Shown here in pieces: positions 1 through 9,757 of a stretch of 64,000 bases of DNA. Below the pieces are notes generated by a model. It was not told the origin of the DNA. It worked only from the letters and a program-made list of their open reading frames with translations, and searched no databases. Position 1 is the first letter of the stretch; every line of letters starts with the position of its first letter. The translations under genes were made by a program, and so were the position numbers. Origin of the DNA: Paenibacillus jilunlii (GTDB taxonomy: Bacteria; Bacillota; Bacilli; Paenibacillales; Paenibacillaceae); the NCBI RefSeq assembly GCF_900102965.1, contig NZ_FNGM01000006.1:62001-126000 (forward strand), given 5' to 3'.

Positions 1-244
1 GCTTGGAGCCAAGTTCCTCAGTCCCCTCAGCAGAGGCCGCCTCGCCGCTCTCCGGAGACCCGGATTGCTTAATAATAAAACCCAATACCCATCTTAAGAG
101 GAAGGCAAGCAGAAACCAGACAATAAAACCAATAATTCCGCGAATAAGACTGGTTCCCAGTAAGTTATGCCCATAATTGGTAAGAAAGGTGAATCCAAAT
201 CCAAGCAATCCGAACAACAGACTTAAGAGAATTTTACCCTTCAT
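1..244 (-). CDS. Small membrane protein, C-terminus cut off by window edge
   Basis: An open frame starts at the ATG at 242-244 and runs off the left edge, giving 81 visible residues. The N-terminus is MKGKILLSLLFGLLGFGF, followed by a second hydrophobic stretch (about residues 35-60) and then an acidic, Ser/Glu-rich tail, so it looks like a two-helix membrane protein. It follows cheD with only 2 bases between the stop of cheD and this ATG, so it belongs to the che operon. I do not recognise the family. B. subtilis has sigD and swrB in this part of the operon, but nothing in the visible sequence proves a link. Confidence 0.7.
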   Translation of the reverse strand, partial: MKGKILLSLLFGLLGFGFTFLTNYGHNLLGTSLIRGIIGFIVWFLLAFLLRWVLGFIIKQSGSPESGEAASAEGTEELGSK

Positions 245-246
245 GG

Positions 247-744
247 CTATATTTCCTTCGTGCCTTTTTGAACACTGCGGATATACAATATTCCGGTGTT
301 GCAGGCAATTTCTATAGTACGGCCGAAATTTCCGCCAGTATCCTCGGCGATAAGCGGTATGTTCAAGGCCTCAAGAGCAAGCTTGCAGGATTCCACATTA
401 CGAGGCCCGATCCTCATGGTGTCACTCCCCCCGGCAAAAGCGAACATCTGGGACCCTCCAGCCATTTTGGCTACAAGACGGCTCCGGACGGCGCCAAGCG
501 CGAGCAAGCGGGATAATAGCTCCGGCAGTGCGGTGTCCGCAAATTTGGCGATGTTCATCTGTCCCTCCCGGGCAATTTCGGATGAGGGCAGCATCACATG
601 TGCCATCCCTGCAAGCTTTTTCCCTGGATCGAACAAAGTAACTCCTACGCAGGAGCCGAGGCCCGTTGTACGAACAAGACTTTCCTCACTGCCTACGTTA
701 AGATCCGCCATACCTACTTTAATAACGCTTTGCTCTTCAATCAT
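247..744 (-). CDS. cheD: Chemoreceptor glutamine deamidase CheD
   Basis: CheD deamidates glutamines in methyl-accepting chemotaxis receptors and, in the Bacillus-type system, binds CheC and stimulates its phosphatase activity. The 165-residue protein carries the family signature around the catalytic cysteine (GLGSCVGVTLFDP, Cys32) and the catalytic histidine (GMAHVMLPS, His48). Full length for the family. The start overlaps the end of cheC by 8 bases, which fits translational coupling of the two partners. It acts in the cytoplasm at receptor arrays. Confidence 0.96.
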   Translation of the reverse strand: MIEEQSVIKVGMADLNVGSEESLVRTTGLGSCVGVTLFDPGKKLAGMAHVMLPSSEIAREGQMNIAKFADTALPELLSRLLALGAVRSRLVAKMAGGSQMFAFAGGSDTMRIGPRNVESCKLALEALNIPLIAEDTGGNFGRTIEIACNTGILYIRSVQKGTKEI

Positions 745-1363
745 TATCGAACGGTACTCCTAATGCTTTGAAGATTTTGGGAAAAGATTCCGGATCGGGA
801 ATAAGGAAAAATTGCCCTTCAATTTCGTTTTGCCCTTCAAGAAAAGTGGTATCGATCAGCAAAGCATCATCTCCCATTTGCCCGAACTGCAGCAGACCAT
901 AGCTCAGAATCGCTCCAGCCATATCCATAGCCAGCGCAGGGACGGTCGGATACATGGACAGCGAGGTGAAATCCGCAAGAGAAGATAAATACGAGCCGGC
1001 CAGAATGTTGCCGATTTCGTTCAGTGCCGACAGCTCCATCTCGCCGAATTCTCCATTGCCTGTGAGCTCAATGCCGGCTATCCGGCTAAGCAGGTTAATT
1101 GCCGCCTCCGGTGTCAGGATGAAGAACAGATTGCCCGGTGCTTCTCCTTCAACCCGCAGGAACACAGCGTAGACCAGCTCTTCTGCCCCGCCGACCTTGT
1201 CCGTGATTTCATCAAAATTAAGCAGCTGAACTTTGGGGACAGCCATGTCAATCGGTTTGCCCAGAAGCTGTGACAGCGCGGTGGCAGCGTTGCCGGCTCC
1301 TATATTACCGACTTCCTTCAGCACATCCATTTTAAAATCCTTGAAGTTTTTGAATAGCTCCAC
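737..1363 (-). CDS. cheC: CheY-P phosphatase CheC
   Basis: CheC dephosphorylates CheY-P during adaptation and is regulated by CheD. The 208-residue sequence shows both phosphatase motifs: KEVGNIGAGNAA near residues 16-27 (Glu17, Asn20) and NEIGNILAGSYL near 115-126 (Glu116, Asn119). Two active sites are therefore predicted, as in other CheC proteins. It lies between cheW (3-base gap) and cheD (8-base overlap). Related in fold to the N-terminal half of FliY encoded further upstream in the same operon. Confidence 0.96.
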   Translation of the reverse strand: MELFKNFKDFKMDVLKEVGNIGAGNAATALSQLLGKPIDMAVPKVQLLNFDEITDKVGGAEELVYAVFLRVEGEAPGNLFFILTPEAAINLLSRIAGIELTGNGEFGEMELSALNEIGNILAGSYLSSLADFTSLSMYPTVPALAMDMAGAILSYGLLQFGQMGDDALLIDTTFLEGQNEIEGQFFLIPDPESFPKIFKALGVPFDND

Positions 1364-1366
1364 AGG

Positions 1367-1828
1367 TTAGCCCTCTAGACTTTCCAGCTGCACAATTTCA
1401 TTCTTGTTCAGCACCTCGGACAAGTTGAGCATGATGAGCAGACGGTCTTCTCCGATTTTGGCCACCCCGTCCAGATACTTCGCTTTGATGCCGCCCACTA
1501 CATCCGGAGGGGTATCAATAGCATCCTGGTTCAAATCAATCACATCGTTGGCCGAATCAACAATAAAGCCTACTTCCATTTCGTTGACTGCTACGATAAT
1601 GATACGGGTCTGGTCTGTATGCTCCGCCTCTTCAATCCCGAACCGGCCGCGCAAATCAATAACCGGAATTACTACTCCGCGCAGATTGATAACCCCTTTG
1701 ATAAAGGAATACGTCTTGGGCACGCGGGTAATCGGCATCATACGCTCGATCGTTTGCACCTTTTCCACTTCGATACCGTATTCTTCAGTTCCGAGTTTAA
1801 ACACAATCACCTTGATGTCTTCAGCCAT
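1367..1828 (-). CDS. cheW: Chemotaxis coupling protein CheW
   Basis: A 153-residue single-domain CheW-like protein that links methyl-accepting receptors to the kinase CheA in the receptor array. The sequence contains the typical beta-barrel core, including VINLRGVVIPVIDLRGRFG around residues 46-64 and IIIVAVNEMEVGFIVDSA further on. Ribosome binding site AGGGAGG precedes the ATG at 1826-1828. It follows cheA directly, the usual order in Firmicutes. Confidence 0.96.
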   Translation of the reverse strand: MAEDIKVIVFKLGTEEYGIEVEKVQTIERMMPITRVPKTYSFIKGVINLRGVVIPVIDLRGRFGIEEAEHTDQTRIIIVAVNEMEVGFIVDSANDVIDLNQDAIDTPPDVVGGIKAKYLDGVAKIGEDRLLIMLNLSEVLNKNEIVQLESLEG

Positions 1829-1856
1829 GGAATGAACCTCCCTGTTCTATCCTAAA

Positions 1857-3920
1857 TTATTTAATAAAAGCATTCGGATCAATAATGAGTGCGACCTGCC
1901 CGTCACCAAGAATGGTGGCGCCGGATATGCCTTGAACCTCTGGCAAATATTTGCCGAGATTCTTGATGACAATTTCGTTCTGCCCGATAAAATCCTGAAC
2001 GGCCAGAGCGACCAGGCGTTCCCCCTTGCGCACAACCACAATTTCCGTCTCTTCTTCCGTGCTTTCATCATAATCCGGTACAGAAAAGATTTTGCTTAGT
2101 GAAACCAGCGGAATATGGCTGTTGCGGAACTCCACCATTTTGTTGCCGTGAATGCTCCGGATCTGAGTATGCTTCACAATGCCGGTTTCCACAATGGACG
2201 AGAGCGGTATCGCGTATTTCTCTGAGCCCAGACGAACAAGCATAGCTGCGATAATCGACAAGGTCAGCGGTAGCTGCACTGAGAAATTGGTTCCTTTGCC
2301 TTGTGTGGAATAGACCACCACATTCCCGCCCAGTGAGGTGATTTTTGATTTGACAACATCCAATCCCACACCGCGGCCCGATACATCGGAGATTACCTCA
2401 GCGGTACTGAATCCCGGTGCGAACAGGAGCTGAATTGCCTCATCATCGGAATAATTCGCTGCTTGTTCCTGCGAGAGAATGCCTTTTTTGATCGCGGACT
2501 GCAGAATTTTCTGCGGATTGATTCCGGCACCGTCATCTTCGATTTCGATAAAGACATGGTTGCCGCTATGGAATGCCCGCAGATTAACTGTTCCCGTATC
2601 AGACTTGCCGGCAGCTAAACGGTCTTGAATCCCTTCGACACCATGGTCTACGGCGTTGCGCAGCAAGTGGACCAGCGGATCACCGATTTCATCGATAACG
2701 GTGCGGTCCAGCTCCGTTTCGGCGCCGGTAACAACCAGATCGATTTTTTTATCCAGGGATTTAGCGAGGTCACGAACCATGCGCGGGAAGCGGTTGAACA
2801 CGGTATCCACCGGGACCATGCGCAGCTTCATAACAATGTTCTGCAGATCACCGCTGACCCGGCCCATATGTTCTACCGTTTCCGTCAGATCCGTATTCTG
2901 AACTTCTGAAGCAAGCTGCTCCAGCCGGACCCGGTCAATGAGCAGCTCGCTGAAGAGATTCATCAGCACATCAAGCCGTTCAATATCCACACGGATCGTA
3001 CGGGAGGGCGCTCCTCCTGTTCTCACAGGAGCCGGTTTGCCGGTTTCTTCTTTGGCATGTGCGGCAGATGCCGGTGAAGCATTAGAAGCAGGGGCAGCTT
3101 CTTTTACAGGGGCAGGCGCTTCGGCCGTAGCCGCAACAGCTTCCTGACCCATCTGACGCAAGGATTCCTGATCCAAGGCTACCGCAGTCACCTTGTCGAT
3201 CTCGGACAGATTCAGAATCATCGCCTGGATCTCACTGGCTTCCTTTTGGGTTATGTAATAGAGCGAAAAGCTGTAGTCGAATTTCTCCTGCTCTATGTCC
3301 TGAACCGAAGGGAAGGATTTGACGACCTCGCCAGAACGTTCAAGGAGATCAAAGACCATATAAGCCCGCACTGCTTTGAGCTGACAGTCCTTGCGGATGG
3401 CGACATCGACATACAGCACCTTATGGCCTTCCTGGAGCGACTGCTCCAGAACTGAGTATTGAAACTCATCAAGGAATACGGGAGCTTCCGCTGCCGCTCC
3501 TGCAGCCACTTCGGCAGCAGCACCTGCTGCAGACGGGATCTCGCCACGGACAATAGCCTGTAAAGACGCAACGATTGCAGATACATCCGCTTTGCCTTCT
3601 CCGCCGCCTGTAATATCCTCGACCATGGATTCCAGAGCGTCCAGACTTTTGAACAGCGTGTCAAAAATGAAATCCTGCATCCGCAGCTTGTTGTTGCGCA
3701 CTAAGTCCAGAACATTCTCCATTTGGTGCGTAAGTGAAGCCAAATCCTCAAAGCCCATGGTTGCTGCCATACCTTTCAAGGTATGGGCAGAGCGGAAAAT
3801 AACCTGTACAATACTCAGATCTTCAGGATTTGCTTCAAGCCCCATCATACTTTCGTTCAATGACTGCAGATGATCATTTGACTCATCAATAAACATGGAT
3901 AAATATTGGTTCATGTCCAT
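1857..3920 (-). CDS. cheA: Chemotaxis histidine kinase CheA
   Basis: CheA autophosphorylates in response to receptors and passes phosphate to CheY and CheB. Domains in order: P1 histidine phosphotransfer (SAHTLKG, phosphorylated His46), P2 CheY/CheB binding, an Ala/Pro-rich linker, P3 dimerisation, P4 ATPase with the N box NAVDHGVEG, DDGAG and GRGVGLDVV motifs, and C-terminal P5 CheW-like domain. The start was put at 3920 because AAGGGGAGGTG sits 7 bases upstream; a frame starting at 3941 would translate the ribosome binding site itself. That gives 687 residues. Confidence 0.95.
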   Translation of the reverse strand: MDMNQYLSMFIDESNDHLQSLNESMMGLEANPEDLSIVQVIFRSAHTLKGMAATMGFEDLASLTHQMENVLDLVRNNKLRMQDFIFDTLFKSLDALESMVEDITGGGEGKADVSAIVASLQAIVRGEIPSAAGAAAEVAAGAAAEAPVFLDEFQYSVLEQSLQEGHKVLYVDVAIRKDCQLKAVRAYMVFDLLERSGEVVKSFPSVQDIEQEKFDYSFSLYYITQKEASEIQAMILNLSEIDKVTAVALDQESLRQMGQEAVAATAEAPAPVKEAAPASNASPASAAHAKEETGKPAPVRTGGAPSRTIRVDIERLDVLMNLFSELLIDRVRLEQLASEVQNTDLTETVEHMGRVSGDLQNIVMKLRMVPVDTVFNRFPRMVRDLAKSLDKKIDLVVTGAETELDRTVIDEIGDPLVHLLRNAVDHGVEGIQDRLAAGKSDTGTVNLRAFHSGNHVFIEIEDDGAGINPQKILQSAIKKGILSQEQAANYSDDEAIQLLFAPGFSTAEVISDVSGRGVGLDVVKSKITSLGGNVVVYSTQGKGTNFSVQLPLTLSIIAAMLVRLGSEKYAIPLSSIVETGIVKHTQIRSIHGNKMVEFRNSHIPLVSLSKIFSVPDYDESTEEETEIVVVRKGERLVALAVQDFIGQNEIVIKNLGKYLPEVQGISGATILGDGQVALIIDPNAFIK

Positions 3921-3953
3921 GAGCGGGCACCTCCCCTTCAAGTTCGCTTTCCA

Positions 3954-5351
3954 TTATCTTACGGCTTGCACCAGCCTTGGAGCAATTTCTTGCAAAGGCA
4001 GGACATGTCTTACACAATGCAATTCCACCGCAGAACGCGGCATCCCGTAAACCACACAGGTTTCTTCACTTTCGGCAAAGGTGGAGGTCACTCCCGAATC
4101 ATAAAGTGACTTCATCATTCTGGCACCATCGCTGCCCATCCCTGTCATAATCACTGCGTGCCGCTCTAGTGAGGTATAGGGAAGGATGGACTCGAAAAGT
4201 GTATCCACCGACGGACGGTGTCCGTTGCGGGCTTCTTCCAAAGTCAGATCAATAGCATATTGGCCGCCCGCAGCCGGAACTACTCTCATATGATAGCCGC
4301 CTGGAGCAATGTATGCCGCCCCCTGACGCAGAATCATCCCCTGCTCTGCTTCCGCCACTTCAAGCGGACTGAAAGTATTCAGCCGCTGTGCCAGCGACTT
4401 GGTGAAATTGGGCGGCATATGCTGCACAATGACAATAGGTGCTGGAAAATCAGCCGGAATATTTTCAAGAAATGCTTTTAAAGCTCTTGGCCCCCCCGTG
4501 GAACACCCGACGGCTACCAGCTTGCGCAATCCCTTATTGGTGGACTTGCGGTCCCCGCCTGCAGCAGAGGATTCAAAATTGGCACCAGCAGTTGGGGTAG
4601 CTGGGCGCGAATCCGGCTGTGCCGGCTTGGCCTCCTCTTTGGAACGGTTTCTGGAGGGATCGGATGCCGGCTTGGGAAGCAGCGCGGGACCCTTGGCCGC
4701 CCCTGGCGGAAGAGCGCCATCCTGAGTCGTTCTTCCCGGTAAGCTTTTGCCCTTATCCTTTTCTGGAGCGGGGCTCAATTCCGGCTTGGCCTTTGGTTTA
4801 TCAGCCAGCTTGCGTGGAAGCTCCGGAGCTTTCTTGGGTGATTCCGGGGTCCGTTTGGCAGCCCCGCGCACCGGTTGCGGTGCAGGGGCCGCCTCTGCAG
4901 CAGGCAGCTCAGGCACCTTGTATGCGGAAGCCCTGGCTTCCCGCTGCTGGCGGGCAAGCATTGCCTCTTTCATTTGCTCTCTCAGCGATACGCCCACAGC
5001 TATAATATCCTGTGAGTTCGATATGGAGGGCTTGCGGATAAAATCAAAAGCCCCCCACTCCAGTGCCAGAATGGTTTCCTTCATGCCCTCTTCATTAATT
5101 CCTGAGAGCATGATTACCGGCAGAGGACGCTGCGCCATTATTATTTTGAGCGCCTCCAGGCCGTTCATTTCCGGCATTTCGACATCCATGGTTACCAGAT
5201 CCGGAGAAAGTTCGTTGACTTTTTCAATGGCTTCACGTCCGTTGGATGCCGTCGCCGCAACCTGAAAGTTAGCATCATTTTCAATTAAATCGGAAATGAT
5301 CTTGCGCATGAATGCAGAATCATCAACAACCAAAACTCGATAAGGTTTCAT
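3954..5351 (-). CDS. cheB: Protein-glutamate methylesterase CheB with long linker
   Basis: CheB removes methyl groups from receptor glutamates when phosphorylated by CheA. The N-terminal receiver domain has Asp10/Asp11 and phospho-acceptor Asp56 (MDVEMPEMNG). The C-terminal methylesterase domain shows the catalytic Ser (VGCSTGGPRAL), His (VQHMPPNFTKS) and Asp (MTGMGSDGA) regions. Between them is an unusually long, low-complexity linker of roughly 130 residues rich in Pro, Ala and Lys (about residues 145-275). Start chosen at the ATG at 5349-5351, 7 bases after AGAGGTGG; 465 residues. Ends 33 bases before cheA. Confidence 0.94.
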   Translation of the reverse strand: MKPYRVLVVDDSAFMRKIISDLIENDANFQVAATASNGREAIEKVNELSPDLVTMDVEMPEMNGLEALKIIMAQRPLPVIMLSGINEEGMKETILALEWGAFDFIRKPSISNSQDIIAVGVSLREQMKEAMLARQQREARASAYKVPELPAAEAAPAPQPVRGAAKRTPESPKKAPELPRKLADKPKAKPELSPAPEKDKGKSLPGRTTQDGALPPGAAKGPALLPKPASDPSRNRSKEEAKPAQPDSRPATPTAGANFESSAAGGDRKSTNKGLRKLVAVGCSTGGPRALKAFLENIPADFPAPIVIVQHMPPNFTKSLAQRLNTFSPLEVAEAEQGMILRQGAAYIAPGGYHMRVVPAAGGQYAIDLTLEEARNGHRPSVDTLFESILPYTSLERHAVIMTGMGSDGARMMKSLYDSGVTSTFAESEETCVVYGMPRSAVELHCVRHVLPLQEIAPRLVQAVR

Positions 5352-5386
5352 ATCATTTCCACCTCTGTTCCTCGAATTCAGAACAA

Positions 5387-6265
5387 TTATTCTTTTCGCT
5401 TCAACCACTTGCTGATAAATCCCTTGATGCCTTGAACTTTAGTGGTGTCTGCCGAATCAGCGGCCAAATATCTAAGCGCAAGCCTATGCACATCTTTGGC
5501 TGCCGAACTGTTCGGAAAAGCCACCGAGAATGGAATCTGTCTCTTTACTGCCTGTACTACATGGGTATCGCTGCTGATATATCCAAGAAAAGAAATATCC
5601 AATTGCAAAAACCGGCTTGCCGCCATGCGGATTTTATCACTGGTGGCGCGCGCCTCTCTCTCATCCCCTGCCTGATTGACAATCAGCCGGAAGGAAACCT
5701 TCGGGTGGGAATTATTTACAACCTTCATCAGTGCGTAAGCATCCGTTATCGCAGTGGGTTCAGGTGTAGTGACCACCAGGCAGTCATCCGCCGAAGTAAT
5801 GAATTTCATGGTTTCTTTGGAAAGTCCGGCTCCTGTATCGAAGAGAATAAAATCCATCGTGTCCGCAATTCCGGCGATCTGGTCCGTGAAGTAGCTTAGA
5901 TCCGCCTCAGACAGCGAAAAAAGCTCGTCCATACCTGAACCGCCTGCGATAAAAGGAAGCCCGTTGGGTCCTTTATGGATGATCTCTCCGATACCCGCTT
6001 CCCTTTTCAGTAAATGATAAAGATTATACTTAGTCGATACTCCCATAAGCACATCTATATTCGCCATACCGATATCAGCATCGAACAATAACACTCTTTT
6101 GCCCATCGCTTTGAGTGTAAGTGCAAAGTTCAAGGTGAAATTCGATTTGCCGACCCCCCCCTTCCCGCTGCAAACAGTGATAATCCGGGCTGATGACTCA
6201 CCTCCGGATGCACGTTTGGGTTCCTGGCTGGACACAAGCCTCCTCAGGGATTGCGCCTGATCCAT
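5387..6265 (-). CDS. flhG: MinD-like ATPase FlhG (YlxH)
   Basis: FlhG is a ParA/MinD-family ATPase that controls flagellar number and placement, partly by stimulating the FlhF GTPase. The sequence has the deviant Walker A motif GKGGVGKSNF (about residues 32-41), FDADIGMANID and a LIVNQ motif. The N-terminus (DQAQSLRRLV) matches the short segment known in this family to activate FlhF. ATG overlaps the TGA of flhF (TGATG), with AGGGGG 6 bases upstream. Length 292 residues, normal. Confidence 0.95.
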   Translation of the reverse strand: MDQAQSLRRLVSSQEPKRASGGESSARIITVCSGKGGVGKSNFTLNFALTLKAMGKRVLLFDADIGMANIDVLMGVSTKYNLYHLLKREAGIGEIIHKGPNGLPFIAGGSGMDELFSLSEADLSYFTDQIAGIADTMDFILFDTGAGLSKETMKFITSADDCLVVTTPEPTAITDAYALMKVVNNSHPKVSFRLIVNQAGDEREARATSDKIRMAASRFLQLDISFLGYISSDTHVVQAVKRQIPFSVAFPNSSAAKDVHRLALRYLAADSADTTKVQGIKGFISKWLKRKE

Positions 6266-7707
6266 CACAGTCCCCCTGTTCCCAAAATCATCCCGCTAAG
6301 CTGATCTTTGGTAGCAGCCAGCAAATCATCGGGTACATTCTGACCGTTGGTTATATAGGAAAGCTTGAGCGGGAAATCATTCAGAACATTGAAGAGCGGA
6401 CCATAGCTTCCTGTCTCGTCAAGTTTGGTGAAGATGACTTTATCAAGCTGATACCGGCCAAAATGTTCGGCAATCTTTTTCATATCCCGGCTTTTGGAGG
6501 TCAGGCTGAGTACCAGAAAGGTCTCACTCTTAAGCTCTTTGGCCAAAAGACTCTGCAGCTCCGCTACGAGCATTTCGTTACGGTAATTCCGGCCTGCCGT
6601 ATCCATAAGGACAAGATCACAACTCTCCAGCCGGAACAAGGCTCTCTGCAAATCACCAGGAGACTGTACAACCTCCAGAGGCATATTGAGTATAGCCGCA
6701 TAAGTGCGAAGCTGCTCTACTGCCGAAATCCGGTAGGTATCCGAGGTAATCAGGCCAACCTTGCGCCCTTGCCTGAACAACTGCTCAGCGGCAAGTTTGG
6801 CAATGGTAGTGGTCTTGCCTACACCCGTAGGTCCGGCGATATAAACAATCCGCGTATCCGGTGCAATCCCGTTAGCAATGCGCCCGGATAAAAAATCCTC
6901 AACCTGAGCGGCCATCCTGACATTGAACTGATCCGGGGCCCAGATGCGGCCTTCCTCATGCCACTGGTCAAAAATATTGCTGATCCACTCATCGACCAGA
7001 ACGACATCCGTCTCCTGCTCCATCAGACGGTTTCTTATTTGCTCCAGCTGCTCCGGAAGCTCTACAGCACCAGATGAATAACGCGCAATCCGCTCCATCC
7101 ATTGCTTCATGTCGCGAATCTCCCGCAGCACATCACTTTCCAGTTCAGATGTAGTTGCTGCAGTTAATTTCTTATCCCGGGCCTCATCTATGGATGCCAT
7201 ACTTGCAAGGCTAGCAGCTGGAGCTGAGGAATGCAGCGTTGGAGTTTCCTCAGCTTCAAAATAGCCGTCATCTTCTTCTTCCTTACGGACCGCAGGCAGT
7301 ACGGCTATACTTCCCTTGTTCTCTAAGGTATCAGATAAAGCTGCAGCAATCTCGGCAAAAGCCTGCTTCGCCGCGGCCTCGTTCCCTGAGGAGGCCGCCC
7401 TAGCCGCTGGTTCATTTGCACCAGTTGCTGCAGGTGCCGAAGATGCGGCTGCGGCCTTCTGGTAGGCTTGGGGAACTGCGCTGCGCGGAATGTTCAGCGG
7501 AGCAGCCGGTGTCTTTGCAGAAGCTCCGGGCTTCTGGGCGTCCTCAACTGCCGCAACAACCTCAATTTTCTTCTTTTTGAACATCCCCATGAAACCGCCG
7601 ACTCTGACCTCCTTGGTGCTTAAAATGACGGCATCACTTCCCAGCTCGCTGCGGATGGAATGCATGGCGTCAGGCATCGTGTCGACCACGTAACGCTTCA
7701 CTCTCAT
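6265..7707 (-). CDS. flhF: Flagellar SRP-type GTPase FlhF
   Basis: FlhF is the third SRP-family GTPase, related to Ffh (also in this window) and FtsY, and positions new flagella. It has a basic N-terminal B domain, a variable Ala-rich linker (about residues 75-170), then an N domain and the G domain with [20 protein letters not shown] and TKLDETG motifs. Length 480 residues, longer than the B. subtilis protein mainly because of the linker. It overlaps flhA by 4 bases. Confidence 0.95.
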   Translation of the reverse strand: MRVKRYVVDTMPDAMHSIRSELGSDAVILSTKEVRVGGFMGMFKKKKIEVVAAVEDAQKPGASAKTPAAPLNIPRSAVPQAYQKAAAASSAPAATGANEPAARAASSGNEAAAKQAFAEIAAALSDTLENKGSIAVLPAVRKEEEDDGYFEAEETPTLHSSAPAASLASMASIDEARDKKLTAATTSELESDVLREIRDMKQWMERIARYSSGAVELPEQLEQIRNRLMEQETDVVLVDEWISNIFDQWHEEGRIWAPDQFNVRMAAQVEDFLSGRIANGIAPDTRIVYIAGPTGVGKTTTIAKLAAEQLFRQGRKVGLITSDTYRISAVEQLRTYAAILNMPLEVVQSPGDLQRALFRLESCDLVLMDTAGRNYRNEMLVAELQSLLAKELKSETFLVLSLTSKSRDMKKIAEHFGRYQLDKVIFTKLDETGSYGPLFNVLNDFPLKLSYITNGQNVPDDLLAATKDQLSGMILGTGGL

Positions 7708-9737
7708 AGGTTCACCACCCCAACGCTTTGGATTTCAATATTTGGCTCCAGCTCACTGTAGGACAACACCGGGATATCCTGCATGGTCCGTTCAATCACC
7801 TGACGCAGATACATCCGTATTGTCGGGGAGGTCAATACAATAGGCTGCTGTCCCGATTGAAGCAAACGGTTAATTTGCTCCGTAAGCCGCTGGTATACGG
7901 TCTGTGTCGAAACTGGGTCCAGCGCAAGATAACTTCCCTGCTCTGTCTGCTGCACACTTTCGGAGATTTTCTTCTCCAGATTCGGTCCCACTGTGATGAC
8001 CTTTAGCGTCTCGCCTGTCTGGGAGAACTGCTGTGTAATCTGTCTGGAGAGGGACTGCCGGACATATTCGGTCAGAACATCCGGGTCTTTGGTATAGGTT
8101 CCGTAGTCCGCCAACGTTTCAAAAATAGTCACCAGGTCACGGATCGAGATTTTCTCACGCAGCAGCTTGCCGAGCACCTTTTGAACATCCCCGATGGCCA
8201 GTACTGAAGGCACAAGCTCGTCCACCAGCACAGGATAATTTTCGCGGAGATTGTCGACAAGTTGCTTGGTTTCCTGTCTTCCCAGCAGCTCATGACCATA
8301 ACGTTTGATAAGCTCAGTCAAATGTGTAGCTACTACAGAAGGGGGATCAACCACGGTATAGCCTGACAATTCGGCCCGTTCCTTCACAGACTCGTCAATC
8401 CATAGCGCCGGCAGACCAAAGGATGGTTCTACCGTCTCAATTCCATGAATCGACTCATCATCATACCCGGGACTCATGGCCAGATAGTGATTAAGTAATA
8501 ATTCACCACCGCCAACGTTATTTCCTTTAATTTTGATCACATATTCATTCGGTTTTAGTTGAATATTGTCGCGAATGCGAATTACAGGGACGACAAGACC
8601 CATCTCCAATGCACATTGCCGCCTGATCATGATAATACGATCAAGCAAATCGCCACCTTGACCTGTGTCTGCGAGAGGGATAAGCCCATATCCAAACTCG
8701 AATTCAATGGAATCGACAGTGAGCAGGTTGATTACACTTTCCGGACTGCGCACTTCCTCGATCTGTTTTTCTTCTACCAGCTGTTCCTCTGCTATTTGCT
8801 TGCGGTTAGCCTTTTGGCTCATAGTATAAGCTGCATAGCCTAATAGCCCCGCTAGAGGTAAGGTTGACATCACTGTAATCGGGGTGAAAAAACCGAGGAA
8901 AGCAATAGTTACGGCGACGATATACAGAAGCTTTGGATATGAAAGCAATTGTCCTGTTAAATCTTCCGCCAGATTACCATCTGATGCTGCGCGGGTAACA
9001 ATAAGCCCGGCAGCGGTTGAAATCAGCAGCGCTGGAATCTGGCTGACCAGACCATCCCCGATTGTCAACACGGAATATGTCGAAAGAGCAGCCTGGAAAG
9101 ACATTCCGTGTACAGACATACCGATAATGAAACCGCCAATCAGATTGATCAGGAGAATGATTATACTTGCAATGGCATCTCCCTTGACGAACTTACTCGC
9201 ACCATCCATAGACCCGAAAAAGTCGGCTTCGCGCTCAATCTTGCGTCGGCGTTCGCCAGCCTGCTGTTCATTAATCATGCCAGCGTTCAAATCGGCATCG
9301 ATACTCATCTGTTTGCCGGGCATCGCATCCAGTGTAAACCGGGCGCCTACCTCGGCTACACGTTCCGAACCTTTTGTAATAACAATGAACTGCACGACAA
9401 CAAGGATCAGGAAGACAATGAATCCAATAGCGATTTGTCCCCGGGCAATCCAGCTTCCGAACGTGGCCACAACCTCACCCGCATGACCATCCGACAGAAT
9501 CAACTTAGTGGTTGAAATATTCAGTGCCAGACGAAACAAGGTTGTGATTAACAGCAATGAGGGGAATATCGAGAACTGCAGTGGGTCCTTTGTATTCATT
9601 GCTACTAATATAATAGTTAAGGCTATCGAAATATTGATAATTAGCAGTACATCCAGAAGCCAAGCCGGGATGGGCAGAATCATCATAAGCACAATACCGA
9701 TAACACCCAATAGAACTGTTAGATCTCTTGCTTTCAA
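7704..9737 (-). CDS. flhA: Flagellar export gate protein FlhA
   Basis: FlhA forms the nonameric export gate of the flagellar type III secretion system; it has eight N-terminal membrane helices and a large cytoplasmic domain. Conserved FHIPEP-family segments are visible, such as PLQFSIFPSLLL, RFTLDAMPGKQM and GDGLVSQIPALL. The start was set at the TTG at 9735-9737, 9 bases after GGGGGAGG; the first in-frame TTG (9746) touches the ribosome binding site. This gives MKARDLTVLLG and 677 residues, the same length as the B. subtilis protein. Confidence 0.95.
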   Translation of the reverse strand: MKARDLTVLLGVIGIVLMMILPIPAWLLDVLLIINISIALTIILVAMNTKDPLQFSIFPSLLLITTLFRLALNISTTKLILSDGHAGEVVATFGSWIARGQIAIGFIVFLILVVVQFIVITKGSERVAEVGARFTLDAMPGKQMSIDADLNAGMINEQQAGERRRKIEREADFFGSMDGASKFVKGDAIASIIILLINLIGGFIIGMSVHGMSFQAALSTYSVLTIGDGLVSQIPALLISTAAGLIVTRAASDGNLAEDLTGQLLSYPKLLYIVAVTIAFLGFFTPITVMSTLPLAGLLGYAAYTMSQKANRKQIAEEQLVEEKQIEEVRSPESVINLLTVDSIEFEFGYGLIPLADTGQGGDLLDRIIMIRRQCALEMGLVVPVIRIRDNIQLKPNEYVIKIKGNNVGGGELLLNHYLAMSPGYDDESIHGIETVEPSFGLPALWIDESVKERAELSGYTVVDPPSVVATHLTELIKRYGHELLGRQETKQLVDNLRENYPVLVDELVPSVLAIGDVQKVLGKLLREKISIRDLVTIFETLADYGTYTKDPDVLTEYVRQSLSRQITQQFSQTGETLKVITVGPNLEKKISESVQQTEQGSYLALDPVSTQTVYQRLTEQINRLLQSGQQPIVLTSPTIRMYLRQVIERTMQDIPVLSYSELEPNIEIQSVGVVNL

Positions 9738-9757
9738 TGTCCTCAACCTCCCCCGAC